64,000 nucleotides of DNA from Parabacteroides timonensis (GCF_900128505.1 NZ_LT669941.1:3030419-3094418); one strand, 5' to 3'. Counted from the first letter of the stretch, positions 34,384-44,560 are shown. Numbers and translations: made by a program. Notes: a model not told the origin generated them from the sequence alone.

Positions 34384-34401
34384 TGTTTTATCTTTTATGT
34401 A

Positions 34402-37400
34402 TTAGAATCCGTAACGGAGACCAATCTGTACCTGATAAGGATTACCATTCAGATTAGAAACACCGGTATTTGCATTTACATTGTAAACATACTGCTTTTG
34501 TTCGGAATCAAAGCTTTTGATCGAATAAATATTTTGTTTACCTAAGTTATGCCCGGAACCCCAATTCTTACTGAACAGGTTGGCTACGTTAAAGATATCG
34601 ACAGACAATTCGATATTTTGTGTCTTATAAATCTTGAATTTCTTTGCGATACGCAGGTCGAACGTTCCGTAGAAACCGTTTACGCCACCGTTGCGCTCAG
34701 CTACTTTACCGAAACTTTTACGGATATACTTTTTGGTGCTTTCTTCCACATCCGGGTTATCGAGTATAGACTGGATACCTTCACGCAGATATTGAGGAGT
34801 TGCGGCATCGTTCGGATCATAGATATAAGCCAGGTCGTTGGAAGAGACAAAGTCACCATTCACATTCCCGTTCACAGCCAGTGAATAACGTGTTCCTCCC
34901 AGCCCGGAGAAACGCAGACCGACGCTTACTCCCCAGAAAGTAGGTGCCGTACCATAAAATACAACTTTATGACGGAACTGATTATCAGAATAACTCATTC
35001 TGCTCAGGTCGCGAGGATCGTCGACAACCATCTTAGAAAGGGTTGCTGAGTTAGCCACGTTACCATTATATGAAGTATTGTCTCTTGTATCATTCCATGT
35101 ATAACTGAAAGCGATCTCCCCGTCATTCAGATAACGCCAGGTTCCGTCGACAACGAATGCAAACTGGTTCACCTTTCCTTCACTGTTCAGTTCAAGTACA
35201 CGGCCTATCTTATCCGTCTTACGTCCCTGTGTCCAGTCGGCCGCACCGTTTGTCGGGTTGATACTTTCGGCAGGAACATATACGCCGCGGTTTCCTTCGG
35301 CTGCCAGGCGGAAGAACGGTTCGTCTGCCATATTCCGGTCTACGTACATATAATTATTACGTCCCAAAGTCATGAAACCGCTTACTCCCATTTTCAGGCG
35401 ATCCGTAAAGAAGTGGGTGTAAGAAAAGTTTGCTTTATAGACAACCGGAACTTTCGCATCAGCCCCGTTCATATTGATAGTGGCTAACTTGGGAATATTC
35501 GGATTATTAAACAGGTCGGCACCGGGAGCCGTAGACGGGTCTTTGCGGTAAGACTCGAAATCGGGAGTCGGAACCAGATCACCGGTCAGATCGACCGACA
35601 GCACTTTGGTTCCATCGAATACCATATTATTAATCATCGCATAGTTATTGATATCCGAAGCGAAGATACCACCACCGAGGCGGATAATATCGGTATGCTT
35701 TTCGTTTACATCCCAGGTGAATTGCAGACGGGGCTGAACCTGAAAAGTAGTCAGGCCATTGTCCGTACGCAGACCCAATTCATCATACACGGTCTGGTTG
35801 AAATTTCCTTTATTGAAGTAATTGGCGTTATCGATACGAAGTCCCGCCGTCATTTCAAATCCGGGGAAAAGCTTCGTCTGCAACTGGCCGTACACTCCGG
35901 TATTCAGGATATTCTGTTTTACACGCTGGTCCGGATCGAGATATACCTCACGTACATAACGATAAGGTTTCAGGTCATTGAAATTATCCATTCCGGTGAA
36001 GTAAAAGCGACCGTTTGCTTCACTGCCATAGCGGGAGTCCATATTGGTGTACATCAGATCGGCACCAAAGGTGAAGTTAATCTTATTGGTGGTATAGTAT
36101 AAGTTATCTACCAGGTGCAATACATTATTATAGAAGTTCTCCGGTGAATAACGTTGTCCGCCCAGCTGGATAGTTGTATTAACATCCTTGTTGTCTACCG
36201 TCGACTGTACCCGCTCCACGATGGCACGGGGGATATTTGCGGAAGGCAATTGCTTATTCGGTGTACTCTCTTCCGAAGTGTATAGATGCTGTAACTTCAA
36301 CTCGTTGGTGATACGCGGTCCCAGTACGGAACGCAAAGTAGCCAGGATACTATTATCGATGGAATGTACATCACCATATACTTCATACAGGTTGATGGAA
36401 CTGTTATCGCCCAATGCCTGTTTGTTACGGTCGTTCACATAGTTGTCGCGGATGGTCAGTAAGTTGGTCGCATTCAGCTGCCAGTCGATACGGGCGAATA
36501 CGGCATCGGTAGCCTGTTTCTTATCGAAAGAGCCGAATTGGGGCGAGTTGGCTACTCCATATTTATTACGGGCGATTTCCAGATACTGATCCAATGTCGA
36601 TTGCGTCACGTTGTAACGCTTTTCATCGGCTGCACTTTTGATATCGGCAATCTGCAACGGGCGGGAATCGGCCTGATGATCCCAGGCCAGGAAGAAATGG
36701 GCGCGGTTCTTAATGATCGGACCGCCCAACGTAGCACCATACTGATAGGTAGAGAAGCTGGCATCACGGTCATTACCACGAATATCATAAGGACTTGAAA
36801 GCCAGTCGGCACGTCCGTACACAAAGGCACTTCCGGTCAGGGTGTTCGTTCCCGACTTGGTCACTGTGCTGACGGCACCACCTCCACTGCGTCCGTAAGT
36901 TACATCATATTGATTGGTTACTACTTCAAACTCACGGACTGCTTCCATCGAAATGGCATAAGGTCCGCCGTTACGGTTCGTCGTTCCGCCCGAAGTAGGA
37001 TTCTTTGCCGACATACCGTCGATCGTGAAATTGGTGGAAGAAGCTAACTGGCCGGAGAGGCTGCTCCCGGTACTCAGCGGGGAAAGGTCAACCAACGAGG
37101 TAAAGTTACGCCCGTTCACCGGCAATTTGGCAATATCTTTTGCCGTAACGGAAGTAGCTGCACCGATCTTCGGTACCGTATTCTTCAATGAGTTGGCCAC
37201 TACTTCGACCGCTTCGATCTCGACCGATGCCTCCTGCATCTTAAAGTCCACGCGAAGCATATCGCCCTGGTTCAGCGAATAACCGGTTTTCTTCTGTTCG
37301 CCATAGCCGATAAAAGAGGCTGTTACCGTATAAGGCGATCCGAGAGGCAACTGCTTGATGATATATTCTCCTTTCTCATTCGTCATAGAACCGGTGAAAA

Positions 37401-37569
37401 AGCCGGTCGACTCATTTTTTACCTGGATGGTAGCACCGATAATTGTTTCGCCAAACTCATCGACTACCGTTCCGGTAATAATGGCCTGGGTACTCCCCTG
37501 TGCATTCACTGCACCGGAGAAACAACAAAATAGTACCAGTAATGCAACTAACTTAGTAAATAACTTCAT
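34402..37569 (-). CDS. Oar-like TonB-dependent outer-membrane receptor without SusD
   Basis: The 1055-residue product has a signal peptide (MKLFTKLVALLVLFCCFSGAVNAQ), a CarboxypepD_reg-like domain (IITGTVVDEFGETIIGATIQVKN), a plug (VNGRNFTSLVDLSPLSTGSSLSG) and a TonB-type barrel ending YQVQIGLRYGF. The 'GRSGGGAVSTVTKSGTNTLTGSAF' and 'LGGPIIKNRAHFFLAWDHQ' signatures mark the Oar/cleavage-of-plug group rather than SusC. There is no SusD gene beside it. I set the start at ATG 37569, which yields a clean signal peptide; the frame is open 162 bases further upstream to 37731, but that stretch overlaps the -7 box. The ligand is unknown. The nearby GDPD gene may share its transcript. Confidence 0.88.
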   Translation of the reverse strand: MKLFTKLVALLVLFCCFSGAVNAQGSTQAIITGTVVDEFGETIIGATIQVKNESTGFFTGSMTNEKGEYIIKQLPLGSPYTVTASFIGYGEQKKTGYSLNQGDMLRVDFKMQEASVEIEAVEVVANSLKNTVPKIGAATSVTAKDIAKLPVNGRNFTSLVDLSPLSTGSSLSGQLASSTNFTIDGMSAKNPTSGGTTNRNGGPYAISMEAVREFEVVTNQYDVTYGRSGGGAVSTVTKSGTNTLTGSAFVYGRADWLSSPYDIRGNDRDASFSTYQYGATLGGPIIKNRAHFFLAWDHQADSRPLQIADIKSAADEKRYNVTQSTLDQYLEIARNKYGVANSPQFGSFDKKQATDAVFARIDWQLNATNLLTIRDNYVNDRNKQALGDNSSINLYEVYGDVHSIDNSILATLRSVLGPRITNELKLQHLYTSEESTPNKQLPSANIPRAIVERVQSTVDNKDVNTTIQLGGQRYSPENFYNNVLHLVDNLYYTTNKINFTFGADLMYTNMDSRYGSEANGRFYFTGMDNFNDLKPYRYVREVYLDPDQRVKQNILNTGVYGQLQTKLFPGFEMTAGLRIDNANYFNKGNFNQTVYDELGLRTDNGLTTFQVQPRLQFTWDVNEKHTDIIRLGGGIFASDINNYAMINNMVFDGTKVLSVDLTGDLVPTPDFESYRKDPSTAPGADLFNNPNIPKLATINMNGADAKVPVVYKANFSYTHFFTDRLKMGVSGFMTLGRNNYMYVDRNMADEPFFRLAAEGNRGVYVPAESINPTNGAADWTQGRKTDKIGRVLELNSEGKVNQFAFVVDGTWRYLNDGEIAFSYTWNDTRDNTSYNGNVANSATLSKMVVDDPRDLSRMSYSDNQFRHKVVFYGTAPTFWGVSVGLRFSGLGGTRYSLAVNGNVNGDFVSSNDLAYIYDPNDAATPQYLREGIQSILDNPDVEESTKKYIRKSFGKVAERNGGVNGFYGTFDLRIAKKFKIYKTQNIELSVDIFNVANLFSKNWGSGHNLGKQNIYSIKSFDSEQKQYVYNVNANTGVSNLNGNPYQVQIGLRYGF

Positions 37570-37612
37570 AAGTAATTGTTCTTTTAATTTGTTTCCATAT
37601 AGTTTGATGCCG

Positions 37613-37620
37613 CAAAAGTA
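37613..37620 (-). promoter_or_regulatory. candidate -7 box of Oar-like receptor gene
   Basis: The minus strand reads TACTTTTG, 43 bases before the ATG at 37569. A clear -33 box is not visible at the usual distance. Confidence 0.5.
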
Positions 37621-37696
37621 GGGCTGCGGTATTGCAGCCATGTGACAACAGAATGTATATTCATTAACATTCCGTTTACTTTTTTGCAACAAAAAA

Positions 37697-37722
37697 CCCA
37701 GTGAGCAACAAGCTTCACCGGG
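37697..37722 (-). terminator. terminator after the 220-residue secreted protein gene
   Basis: GCTTCACCGGG (37712-37722) pairs imperfectly with CCCAGTGAGC (37697-37706). On the minus strand it runs into GGGTTTTTTG, 33 bases past the stop at 37755. Confidence 0.7.
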
Positions 37723-37754
37723 CTTCATCAAGCGTATGTCTATAAAGAGGAGTT

Positions 37755-38417
37755 TCAGTCTTCCAGGGTCTTGATTATCGAAGAGGCTATCTTCAATGTA
37801 CTTTTACGGCTGATCTTACGCACCTTGTCCGGATTCTCCAGGTTCATGCAGGTGAAGTAATTATTTCCGCGGTATATTTCCTTCTTGTCTTTATCGAATA
37901 AGGTATAGCTTACGATATGGAACAAGGTACGGAGAGGTTGTTCCTGCCATTTCAGGTAATGTTGGTTCAAGACCAACAGATAATCGGCTCCGGCATTGTT
38001 CAATACCTTCTGTAACTCTTCGGTCGGGACAGACGAGAGGTCGGAATAACTGTCTTCGCTTTCACCGTTCACCTTGATCTCGTTCAGTATCTGTCCGTTC
38101 ACCAGGTTCTCCGTTGCCGGGATAAACCGGCAACCGCCATCCTTCACCGCGGCTGCGATATTCTCTGCAATAATACTATTATATTCCCGGTCGATATGAT
38201 CTGCCTGCATACCGGTTTCTTCAGCAATCATTCCGTTATAGAAATAATTGGATTTCACATTATCATGTAAGCCGACAATAAGAATCTGCTTCGCATGATA
38301 GTCACTGCTTTCTTCCTTTTTACTTCCTTTAGCCGAAGCAGTCACTGAAATACCCAGCGCAAACAACAGCATGATAATAACCTGAACATTGAATAACTTT
38401 CTCATAACTCTTTTCAT
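37755..38417 (-). CDS. secreted protein of unknown function
   Basis: The 220-residue product has a signal peptide (to about residue 30, ending TASAKG), then a conserved-looking domain with QILIVGLHDNVKSNYFYNGMIAEETG, GGCRFIPA and NAGADYLLVLNQHYLKWQEQPLRTLFHIVSYTLFDKDKKEIYRGNNYF. The pattern of an alpha/beta domain with 'LLVLNQHYLKW' near a final 'YTLFDxxxKEIYxG' strand suggests a lipoprotein-curli/CsgG-like or TolB_N-like assistant fold, but this is weak. A second start at 38405 (MRKLF) is possible. Monocistronic, with its own -7 box and terminator. I do not assign a function. Confidence 0.65.
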   Translation of the reverse strand: MKRVMRKLFNVQVIIMLLFALGISVTASAKGSKKEESSDYHAKQILIVGLHDNVKSNYFYNGMIAEETGMQADHIDREYNSIIAENIAAAVKDGGCRFIPATENLVNGQILNEIKVNGESEDSYSDLSSVPTEELQKVLNNAGADYLLVLNQHYLKWQEQPLRTLFHIVSYTLFDKDKKEIYRGNNYFTCMNLENPDKVRKISRKSTLKIASSIIKTLED

Positions 38418-38432
38418 TCTTGATTTTGGTCA

Positions 38433-38440
38433 CAAAAGTA
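38433..38440 (-). promoter_or_regulatory. candidate -7 box of secreted protein gene
   Basis: The minus strand reads TACTTTTG, 15 bases before the ATG at 38417. GTTTGTAACAA lies about 25 bases upstream, as at the porin promoter. Confidence 0.5.
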
Positions 38441-38481
38441 AAGTAGCCGGATTGCGACTTTGTTACAAACAGATAAAGTTC

Positions 38482-39102
38482 TTATTTCAGACTAAAATAC
38501 CAACCGACATTGATTTGTATCACGCCATTATTGGATGTATTATCATACATAGAGTCGCTCAAACCTCCGGCATCTTTAAATATATTCGTCAGACCGATAT
38601 TATAATTGGCAGAAACCGCCAGGCCGCAATCCAACAGATAACCGGCTCCCACTCCCAGAGAGAAATCGACTTTATTCACATTCTCCCTTATACTACCGGT
38701 TATCCGTTTCTGATATCCCGGCATATCGGAAACAACCATGTCGCTTACGTTCGCCCTCACGTTTATTCCCAATTGGGGACCGGCGAAGACATTAAAACCT
38801 TTAAAGAGATAAGCTTTGACATAAACCGGAATATTCAGATAGTCACATTTAAGTTTAGAGGTTACGCCTTTATCATCATACTGGTAGCCTTGCATGGAAT
38901 AATACAACCCCGGCTCAAGGGCAAAACGCGACGAGAAACGATACTCACCGGCTACACCGATATTCAATCCCGGCCGCATATCGGCCCCATAAGGTGTCAG
39001 ATTAGCCAGATTAAGCCCGGCTTTAGGTATAAAAGAGAACTCCTGGGCATTTACCTGAGCGGCAATCCAGAGAAACATAACAAACATTATCCATCTTTTC
39101 AT
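38482..39102 (-). CDS. PorT-type outer-membrane beta-barrel protein (paralogue A)
   Basis: The 206-residue product has a signal peptide (MKRWIMFVMFLWIAAQVNAQ) and an 8-stranded barrel of the OMP_b-brl_2 kind: EFSFIPKAGLNLANLT, DMRPGLNIGVAGEYRFSSRFALEPGLYYSMQG, CDYLNIPVYVKAYLFKGFNVFAGPQLGI, VDFSLGVGAGYLLDCGLAVSANYNIGLTNIF and the terminal VIQINVGWYFSLK. It is clearly related to the 44561-45175 product, and the two bracket the rightward SusC/SusD pair. The gene reads away from SusC, with the candidate inverted repeats between them. Role unknown; small barrels of this type often accompany transport loci. Confidence 0.8.
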   Translation of the reverse strand: MKRWIMFVMFLWIAAQVNAQEFSFIPKAGLNLANLTPYGADMRPGLNIGVAGEYRFSSRFALEPGLYYSMQGYQYDDKGVTSKLKCDYLNIPVYVKAYLFKGFNVFAGPQLGINVRANVSDMVVSDMPGYQKRITGSIRENVNKVDFSLGVGAGYLLDCGLAVSANYNIGLTNIFKDAGGLSDSMYDNTSNNGVIQINVGWYFSLK

Positions 39103-39205
39103 ATCAGTATTTTATTTATGTATACCTATATGATGATTTCAGCAGATCAAAAGTTGCAACGGAGTATTAAAATAAAAAGGAAGAAATAACAGTAAACGAT
39201 AATAA

Positions 39206-39469
39206 CCATAGTTCTGTACGAACTAAGCGGAATAAATCAGACTGAGAAAAACACAGTGCAAAAATAGTAAAAAAGGAATACAAAATGGTAAAATATCATT
39301 TTATTATTATAATATCTGCAAGGTTTATAAAATACTTTTTCACACAGCATTCAGCCAAACGACATTTTTTAAGATTTACCACCGCTTACAGACTCACTTT
39401 ATCTCTCTCCTAAAACAGCCACAAGAAGCTCATTCGAGATAAAAGCAAACAGTTCGTACAGGACTACGT
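39206..39469. repeat. imperfect inverted repeat pair related to the invertible-segment repeat
   Basis: AGTTCGTACAGGACTACGT (39451-39469) and the complement of 39206-39224, AGTTCGTACAGAACTATGG, match at 16 of the first 18 positions. Both follow the pattern AGTTC-N4-AGRACTAYG of the perfect repeat at 14630-14797. They bracket 226 bp between the barrel gene (leftward) and SusC (rightward). A TATTTTTG -7 box points leftwards inside (plus-strand 39259-39266), but its -33 box is poor. The remaining 521-base intergenic region shows no gene; a TACGTAT..TACGTA repeat lies at about 39559-39578. Confidence 0.55.
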
Positions 39470-39623
39470 CATATATTTCAATGAAAGAACACAAGTAAAC
39501 ATTATTCTAATATCTAATAATGAGGCCTATGATGTAAAAAAAAGTGTCGTTTACCCGAATACGTATCAAATACGTAATTTTTATCAATTCAATTTATTAA
39601 ATCTAACTAGTATTAATTAAATT

Positions 39624-42620
39624 ATGAAGAAAGCAATTAAATCGATTTCTTTCAGGGATACAGTCTATGTATCCACATTCTGCCTGTTACTCTCTGCTTT
39701 ACCAGCAAATGCAACAGACACAAACAGCTATAAATCAGAAGACATACCTGTATCAAACACTGTACAACAAAATAGGGCTATTACCGGTAAAGTCATTGAT
39801 ACCAATGGTATTCCCATTATCGGGGCAAATGTCGTGATTAAGGGCACAACCAATGGAAATATCACAGATATGGACGGTAAGTTCACGCTCGAGAATGTTC
39901 CTGAAAACACTATTTTACAAATCTCTTATATCGGTTATAAAACCCAGGAAGTTGCCGTACGGAATAAGTCCAAATTCGAGATCACATTGGAAGAAGATGC
40001 TGAAAACTTACAGGAAGTAGTCGTTGTCGGTTACGGTAGTACGGTGAAAAAAGACCTGACCACTGCCGTGACAAGTGTAAAAAGTAAAGACTTTTTGCAA
40101 GGGGCTTCCAATAGTCCGTTACAGATGATCGACGGTAAAGTAGCCGGTGTATCCGTATCCAATACGGCAGCCGCCGACCCGAATGCCAGTCCGAGTATCC
40201 AGGTACGCGGAGCCTCTTCTTTGAAAGCCGGAAACGGCCCGTTAATCGTTATCGACGGGATGCCGGGCGGCGACCTGCGGAATCTTGCCCAGCAAGACAT
40301 CGAATCTATTACTGTATTGAAGGATGGTTCCGCCGCTGCCATCTACGGTTCCCGCGGAGCGAACGGAGTTATCCTGGTTCAGACGAAGCAGGGGAAAGCC
40401 GGTAAAGTATCCATCACATACGATGGTTATGCCGAACATGACTTCGTTGCTGCACGACCGGAAATACTGAGCCCGGAAGAGTTTGTGGCCAACAATATCG
40501 GAAAGGATTACGGTTCCCGTACAAATTGGTATGACGAGTTGCTCAACAAAAACAACTTCGGACAGAACCACAACCTGGCCCTCTCCGGTGGTAGCGAATC
40601 GAGTATCTTCCGTATCTCGGCAAACTACCGTTCAAAAGAAGGTATGGACATTGCCACCGACCGCAAAGAATACGGTTTACGTGCCAGCTTCAAACAAATC
40701 ACTTTAGAAGGTTTATTGGAAGTGACAGGAAACATATCCTATCGTTACGCCGATGAAGACAACACCGATTACGGAAGTTTCAAACAGGCAGTCGAACTGA
40801 ACCCGACCTATTCGAAAGACGAAATGGATGCATTCCGGAATAACTTCGACAGTTATAACCCGATCTTCAACCTGACAAGACGTGAAAACGGAGCTACACA
40901 GGAATACCTGACTACCGACTTCAACATCAAACTCAACATCCTGAAGAACCTGAATACCGAATTAAAACTCGGCCGCCAGGGACATGACAAGAAGAAACGA
41001 GAGTATTATTTTAAAGACCATCGCGAGTCGATCAACAACAGCCGTAACGGACGTGCCCGCCTGGAAAATGAAAAATGGGTGGACTATACGTTAGAATGGT
41101 TAGGCAATTATTCGCTGGATATAGATCAGCACCACCTGAAAGTAATGGGCGGTTACTCCTATCAGGAATTCAACTGGGAAAAGTTCAATGCCGAAAACAT
41201 GAACTTCCCGACAGACGCTTTCCTGTACAACAACCTGGGAGCCGGCGACTACAACAAGGCCGACGGACGTCTGGGTATGGAGTCTGATAAAAACAAAGAA
41301 AAGACGATCGCTTTCCTGGGACGTGTCAATTATGATTTCGATAATACTTTCCTGTTCACGGGTTCTATCCGTTATGAAGGAAATACTAAATTCGGTACGG
41401 ATCATAAATGGGGTGCTTTCCCTGCCGCTTCTGCCGCATGGCGTGTTTCCCGTCTTTCCTTCTTCGAAGACTCTCAAACCGTGAATGACCTGAAACTCCG
41501 TTTCTCTTACGGACAGACCGGACGCTCGGGCTTCGATAAATACATCTCCCTGGCGAAATATACCGGTTACGGATGGATGCCGAACAGTGAAGGTAAATGG
41601 GTTCAGGTGTACGGCCCGGGAAACAACCCGAACAGAGACCTGTCCTGGGAAAAGCAGATTTCCTACAACCTGGGGGTCGATTATACCTTGTTCAACTCCC
41701 GCCTATCCGGTAGTTTAGACCTTTTCATCCGTGAAGGGAAAGATGTAATCGGTGAATATCAGGTGCCGGTTCCTCCCTATTTGCACGAAAAGATCATGAC
41801 TAATGTAGGTACAACCAATTCCAAAGGTTTTGAATTGCAGGTAAACTGGGATGCCGTACAAAACGACAAGTTCACCTATTCAACCAACGCCACGCTTTCC
41901 TATACCAAATCGAAGCTGAAATCATTCTCTAACGAGAAATATGAGTTGGGTTATATGGAAGGCGACGGTCTGCCTTCACCCGGAAACCCCGGCCCGTGCC
42001 AGCGTTTGCAGGATGGTATTGAAATCGGTTCATTCTACGGATACCGCTACGCCGGTGTCGATGAAGATGGAAATATCATGGTTTTCAAAGATGGTATCAA
42101 AGGAGGCGAAACCGTACGGGGACGTGACGCCAACGAAGCGGACAGAACCTATATCGGCAACGGTACGCCCAAATGGGAAATGGCCTGGGGAAACACATTT
42201 ACTTATAAAGGATTCGACCTGTCCCTTTATTTCCGCGGACGTTTCGATTACCAGATCCTGAATCAATATCAGATGTATTATGGTTTGCAAGGGGTAACAG
42301 GTATTAACAAGCTGACATCCGCCTATAAGGAAAATGCCCATATCAAAGGAGAAAAGATCATGTGCGACTACTTCCTCGAAAACGGTAATTACCTGAAACT
42401 GGATAACATCACGCTGGGATGGACACCTAAACTGAATACGAAATGGATCTCCAACCTGCGTATTTATGCAACCATGAAGAACGTATTCACCATCACGAAG
42501 TATTCAGGCGGCATGGACCCGTCAAGTGTCGACGTCACTGGCTTATGGGCTGGTAGAGGCAGTATGGATTTATATCCGACAGCCCGCAACGTATCATTCG
42601 GAGTTCAAATCAGTTACTAA
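39624..42620 (+). CDS. SusC/RagA-type TonB-dependent transporter
   Basis: The 998-residue product has a signal peptide (to about residue 30, ending PANATD), a CarboxypepD_reg-like domain (AITGKVIDTNGIPIIGANVVIKGTTNGNITDMDGKF), the motif LQEVVVVGYGSTVKKDLT with the TonB-interacting region, a plug (VRGASSLKAGNGPLIVIDGMPGG) and a C-terminal barrel ending NVSFGVQISY. Unlike the other SusC at 27958-31395 it has no STN domain, so it should not signal to FecR. SusD follows after 18 bases. Substrate unknown; the nearest downstream enzyme genes are a sulfatase (49718) on the same strand and none in this operon. Confidence 0.93.
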   Translation: MKKAIKSISFRDTVYVSTFCLLLSALPANATDTNSYKSEDIPVSNTVQQNRAITGKVIDTNGIPIIGANVVIKGTTNGNITDMDGKFTLENVPENTILQISYIGYKTQEVAVRNKSKFEITLEEDAENLQEVVVVGYGSTVKKDLTTAVTSVKSKDFLQGASNSPLQMIDGKVAGVSVSNTAAADPNASPSIQVRGASSLKAGNGPLIVIDGMPGGDLRNLAQQDIESITVLKDGSAAAIYGSRGANGVILVQTKQGKAGKVSITYDGYAEHDFVAARPEILSPEEFVANNIGKDYGSRTNWYDELLNKNNFGQNHNLALSGGSESSIFRISANYRSKEGMDIATDRKEYGLRASFKQITLEGLLEVTGNISYRYADEDNTDYGSFKQAVELNPTYSKDEMDAFRNNFDSYNPIFNLTRRENGATQEYLTTDFNIKLNILKNLNTELKLGRQGHDKKKREYYFKDHRESINNSRNGRARLENEKWVDYTLEWLGNYSLDIDQHHLKVMGGYSYQEFNWEKFNAENMNFPTDAFLYNNLGAGDYNKADGRLGMESDKNKEKTIAFLGRVNYDFDNTFLFTGSIRYEGNTKFGTDHKWGAFPAASAAWRVSRLSFFEDSQTVNDLKLRFSYGQTGRSGFDKYISLAKYTGYGWMPNSEGKWVQVYGPGNNPNRDLSWEKQISYNLGVDYTLFNSRLSGSLDLFIREGKDVIGEYQVPVPPYLHEKIMTNVGTTNSKGFELQVNWDAVQNDKFTYSTNATLSYTKSKLKSFSNEKYELGYMEGDGLPSPGNPGPCQRLQDGIEIGSFYGYRYAGVDEDGNIMVFKDGIKGGETVRGRDANEADRTYIGNGTPKWEMAWGNTFTYKGFDLSLYFRGRFDYQILNQYQMYYGLQGVTGINKLTSAYKENAHIKGEKIMCDYFLENGNYLKLDNITLGWTPKLNTKWISNLRIYATMKNVFTITKYSGGMDPSSVDVTGLWAGRGSMDLYPTARNVSFGVQISY

Positions 42621-42638
42621 ACTAAAAGTATATACAGC

Positions 42639-44357
42639 ATGAAAAATATAAAATCACTTTGTGCAGTCAGCCTGATGGCTACCACCATGGCTTTCACTTC
42701 CTGTACGGATCTGACGGAAGAGCCATTCAATATATTGACAAGCGACAACTACTTCACAGACAAAGCGTCTGTCGAAGCAACCGTACTCCGTCCCTACGAA
42801 CATGCCCAATGGTGTGGCTGGGACGGCGACCGCTGGCAGTTGCAGGAACTTACCGGCGACCATTTCGTCTGGACACAGAAAGGACGCCACGGCTACGACG
42901 ACGGACAATGGGTTCGCCTGCACGAGCATAAATGGAATTACGATATGAACCAGATCAATGGAGGCTGGGTCGGTCCGTATCAGGGTATCCAACAGATCAA
43001 TTCACTCCTTCGCGACTTCAACGTCCTGGACTTCCAGGCCATGGGGATCACAGATGAAGAGAAAAACAATTATATCGGCGAACTACGTACTTTACGTGCC
43101 TGGTTCTATATCTTCCTGATCGACTTCTACCGGAATGTACCTATCTTCACGGAAAAGGATGCACCGGACGAACTGCTCGCCCAGGCTACACCCGAAGAAG
43201 TATTCAGCTATATCGAGAGCGAACTGAAAGATGTATTGCCTCAACTGAAAAAAGAGAATATCGTCGGTCGTTTCACCCAGGCTCCTGCTGCGGCATTGCT
43301 GGCCCGTATCTATTTCAATTCGCAGGTATGGCTCAATGTCGACCGTTCGGCAGACTGTAAAACATTCTGCGAAGATATCATTGCCGGTAAATACGGGGAA
43401 TATCATATCAACCAGAACGATTACCGCGATCCGTTCCGCTCCGGCATCAAAGGATACAGGTCGCCTGAACTGTTGTTCGAATTCCCTCACAAACGCAATG
43501 TGTACCAGTTCGGCGGTTTCCATGATTCTTTCCTGCATTATACTTCCGGCCAGGCTTTGGGTAATCCCGACGGTGGCAACAATGGTATTCACATGACACC
43601 TTCACGGGATTTCGATGGCAACGTGTATAGTTTCGCCAGCCAACTGGGAACCCCGTATGAAAAGTATGCAGACTGCGATTATCGTAAACAACCGTTCCAG
43701 ATCACCAGTGCCAACGGCGATTACGAAGGTTTCTTTATGATCGGAACCCAGTATAAGTTCGACTATACCAAAGGATACGGCTATACAGATGAAACAGTGA
43801 AAGGAACAGAAGAATACAAAGGTGAACCGTTGATCTACGTAGATCAGGTAGGACGTTTCTCCGAAGGTCTCAATACAGCTAAAGAAAAAGGTTCGCGCGT
43901 CACGACAGGGGAAGAGAATTCGGGTGTGCGCTTCAACAAGTTCCCCTACTTGCAGGAAGGTGACGGATTGTATATGTGCCAGTCTGCTCCGGAAATCCGT
44001 CTGGCTGAAATCTATTACATGCTGGCTGAGATCAATTACAGAAGCGGCAATAAGACAAAGGCTGCCGAATTGCTCGACTTCGTACGCGTCAGAAACTATC
44101 CGGCAGACGAATGGAGCAAATACAGCTATACACAAAACCCGGCTCTATTGACCGATCAGGAGTTTGTAGACGAATGGGGACGTGAGTTTATCGGCGAACG
44201 CCGCCGCCGTTCGGACCTGATCCGCTGGGGACGTTTCGGAAATGCCTGGTGGGATAAAGGAACAGACGCTACCGATAAGGAATACACAATCTTCCCAATT
44301 CCAAAGCGTCAGATGGATGCCAACCCGTTGTTAAAGCAGACAACAAAAGGCTGGTAA
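42639..44357 (+). CDS. SusD/RagB-type nutrient-binding lipoprotein
   Basis: The 572-residue product has a lipoprotein signal (MATTMAFTSCTDLTEEP) and SusD hallmarks: NILTSDNYFTDKASVEATVLRPYEHAQWCGWDGDRW at the start, LRTLRAWFYIFLIDFYRNVPIFTEKDAPDELLAQATPEEVFSYIESELKDVLPQL in the TPR region, and the terminal EFIGERRRRSDLIRWGRFGNAWW ... IPKRQMDANPLLKQTTKGW. It pairs with the SusC encoded 18 bases upstream. It ends before a perfect hairpin terminator, so the operon is SusC-SusD only. Confidence 0.93.
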   Translation: MKNIKSLCAVSLMATTMAFTSCTDLTEEPFNILTSDNYFTDKASVEATVLRPYEHAQWCGWDGDRWQLQELTGDHFVWTQKGRHGYDDGQWVRLHEHKWNYDMNQINGGWVGPYQGIQQINSLLRDFNVLDFQAMGITDEEKNNYIGELRTLRAWFYIFLIDFYRNVPIFTEKDAPDELLAQATPEEVFSYIESELKDVLPQLKKENIVGRFTQAPAAALLARIYFNSQVWLNVDRSADCKTFCEDIIAGKYGEYHINQNDYRDPFRSGIKGYRSPELLFEFPHKRNVYQFGGFHDSFLHYTSGQALGNPDGGNNGIHMTPSRDFDGNVYSFASQLGTPYEKYADCDYRKQPFQITSANGDYEGFFMIGTQYKFDYTKGYGYTDETVKGTEEYKGEPLIYVDQVGRFSEGLNTAKEKGSRVTTGEENSGVRFNKFPYLQEGDGLYMCQSAPEIRLAEIYYMLAEINYRSGNKTKAAELLDFVRVRNYPADEWSKYSYTQNPALLTDQEFVDEWGREFIGERRRRSDLIRWGRFGNAWWDKGTDATDKEYTIFPIPKRQMDANPLLKQTTKGW

Positions 44358-44448
44358 TAATCCGGTAGAACGAATATGGATAAGTAGCCACTCTAACTAA
44401 CAATTTCGCACTTAATAATAATATTTCCAGGCTGCTTATTCATAAAAA

Positions 44449-44481
44449 AAAGGTTGCAATGTTCAGTACATTGCAACCTTT
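44449..44481. terminator. terminator of SusC-SusD operon
   Basis: AAAGGTTGCAATG at 44449-44461 pairs perfectly with CATTGCAACCTTT at 44469-44481. It may serve both the rightward operon and the leftward barrel gene; the minus strand continues TTTTTATG. Confidence 0.85.
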
Positions 44482-44560
44482 ACTTTTATAAAGATGTATC
44501 TCTTTCCTTCCCCATGGTAACGTAAGAAATTTCACGTTTGCACAGACAATCCCTTTCTGA

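Noticed and set aside
37570..37731. N-terminal extension of the Oar-like receptor
   Set aside because: The extension contains the -7 box and hides the signal peptide that begins at 37569.
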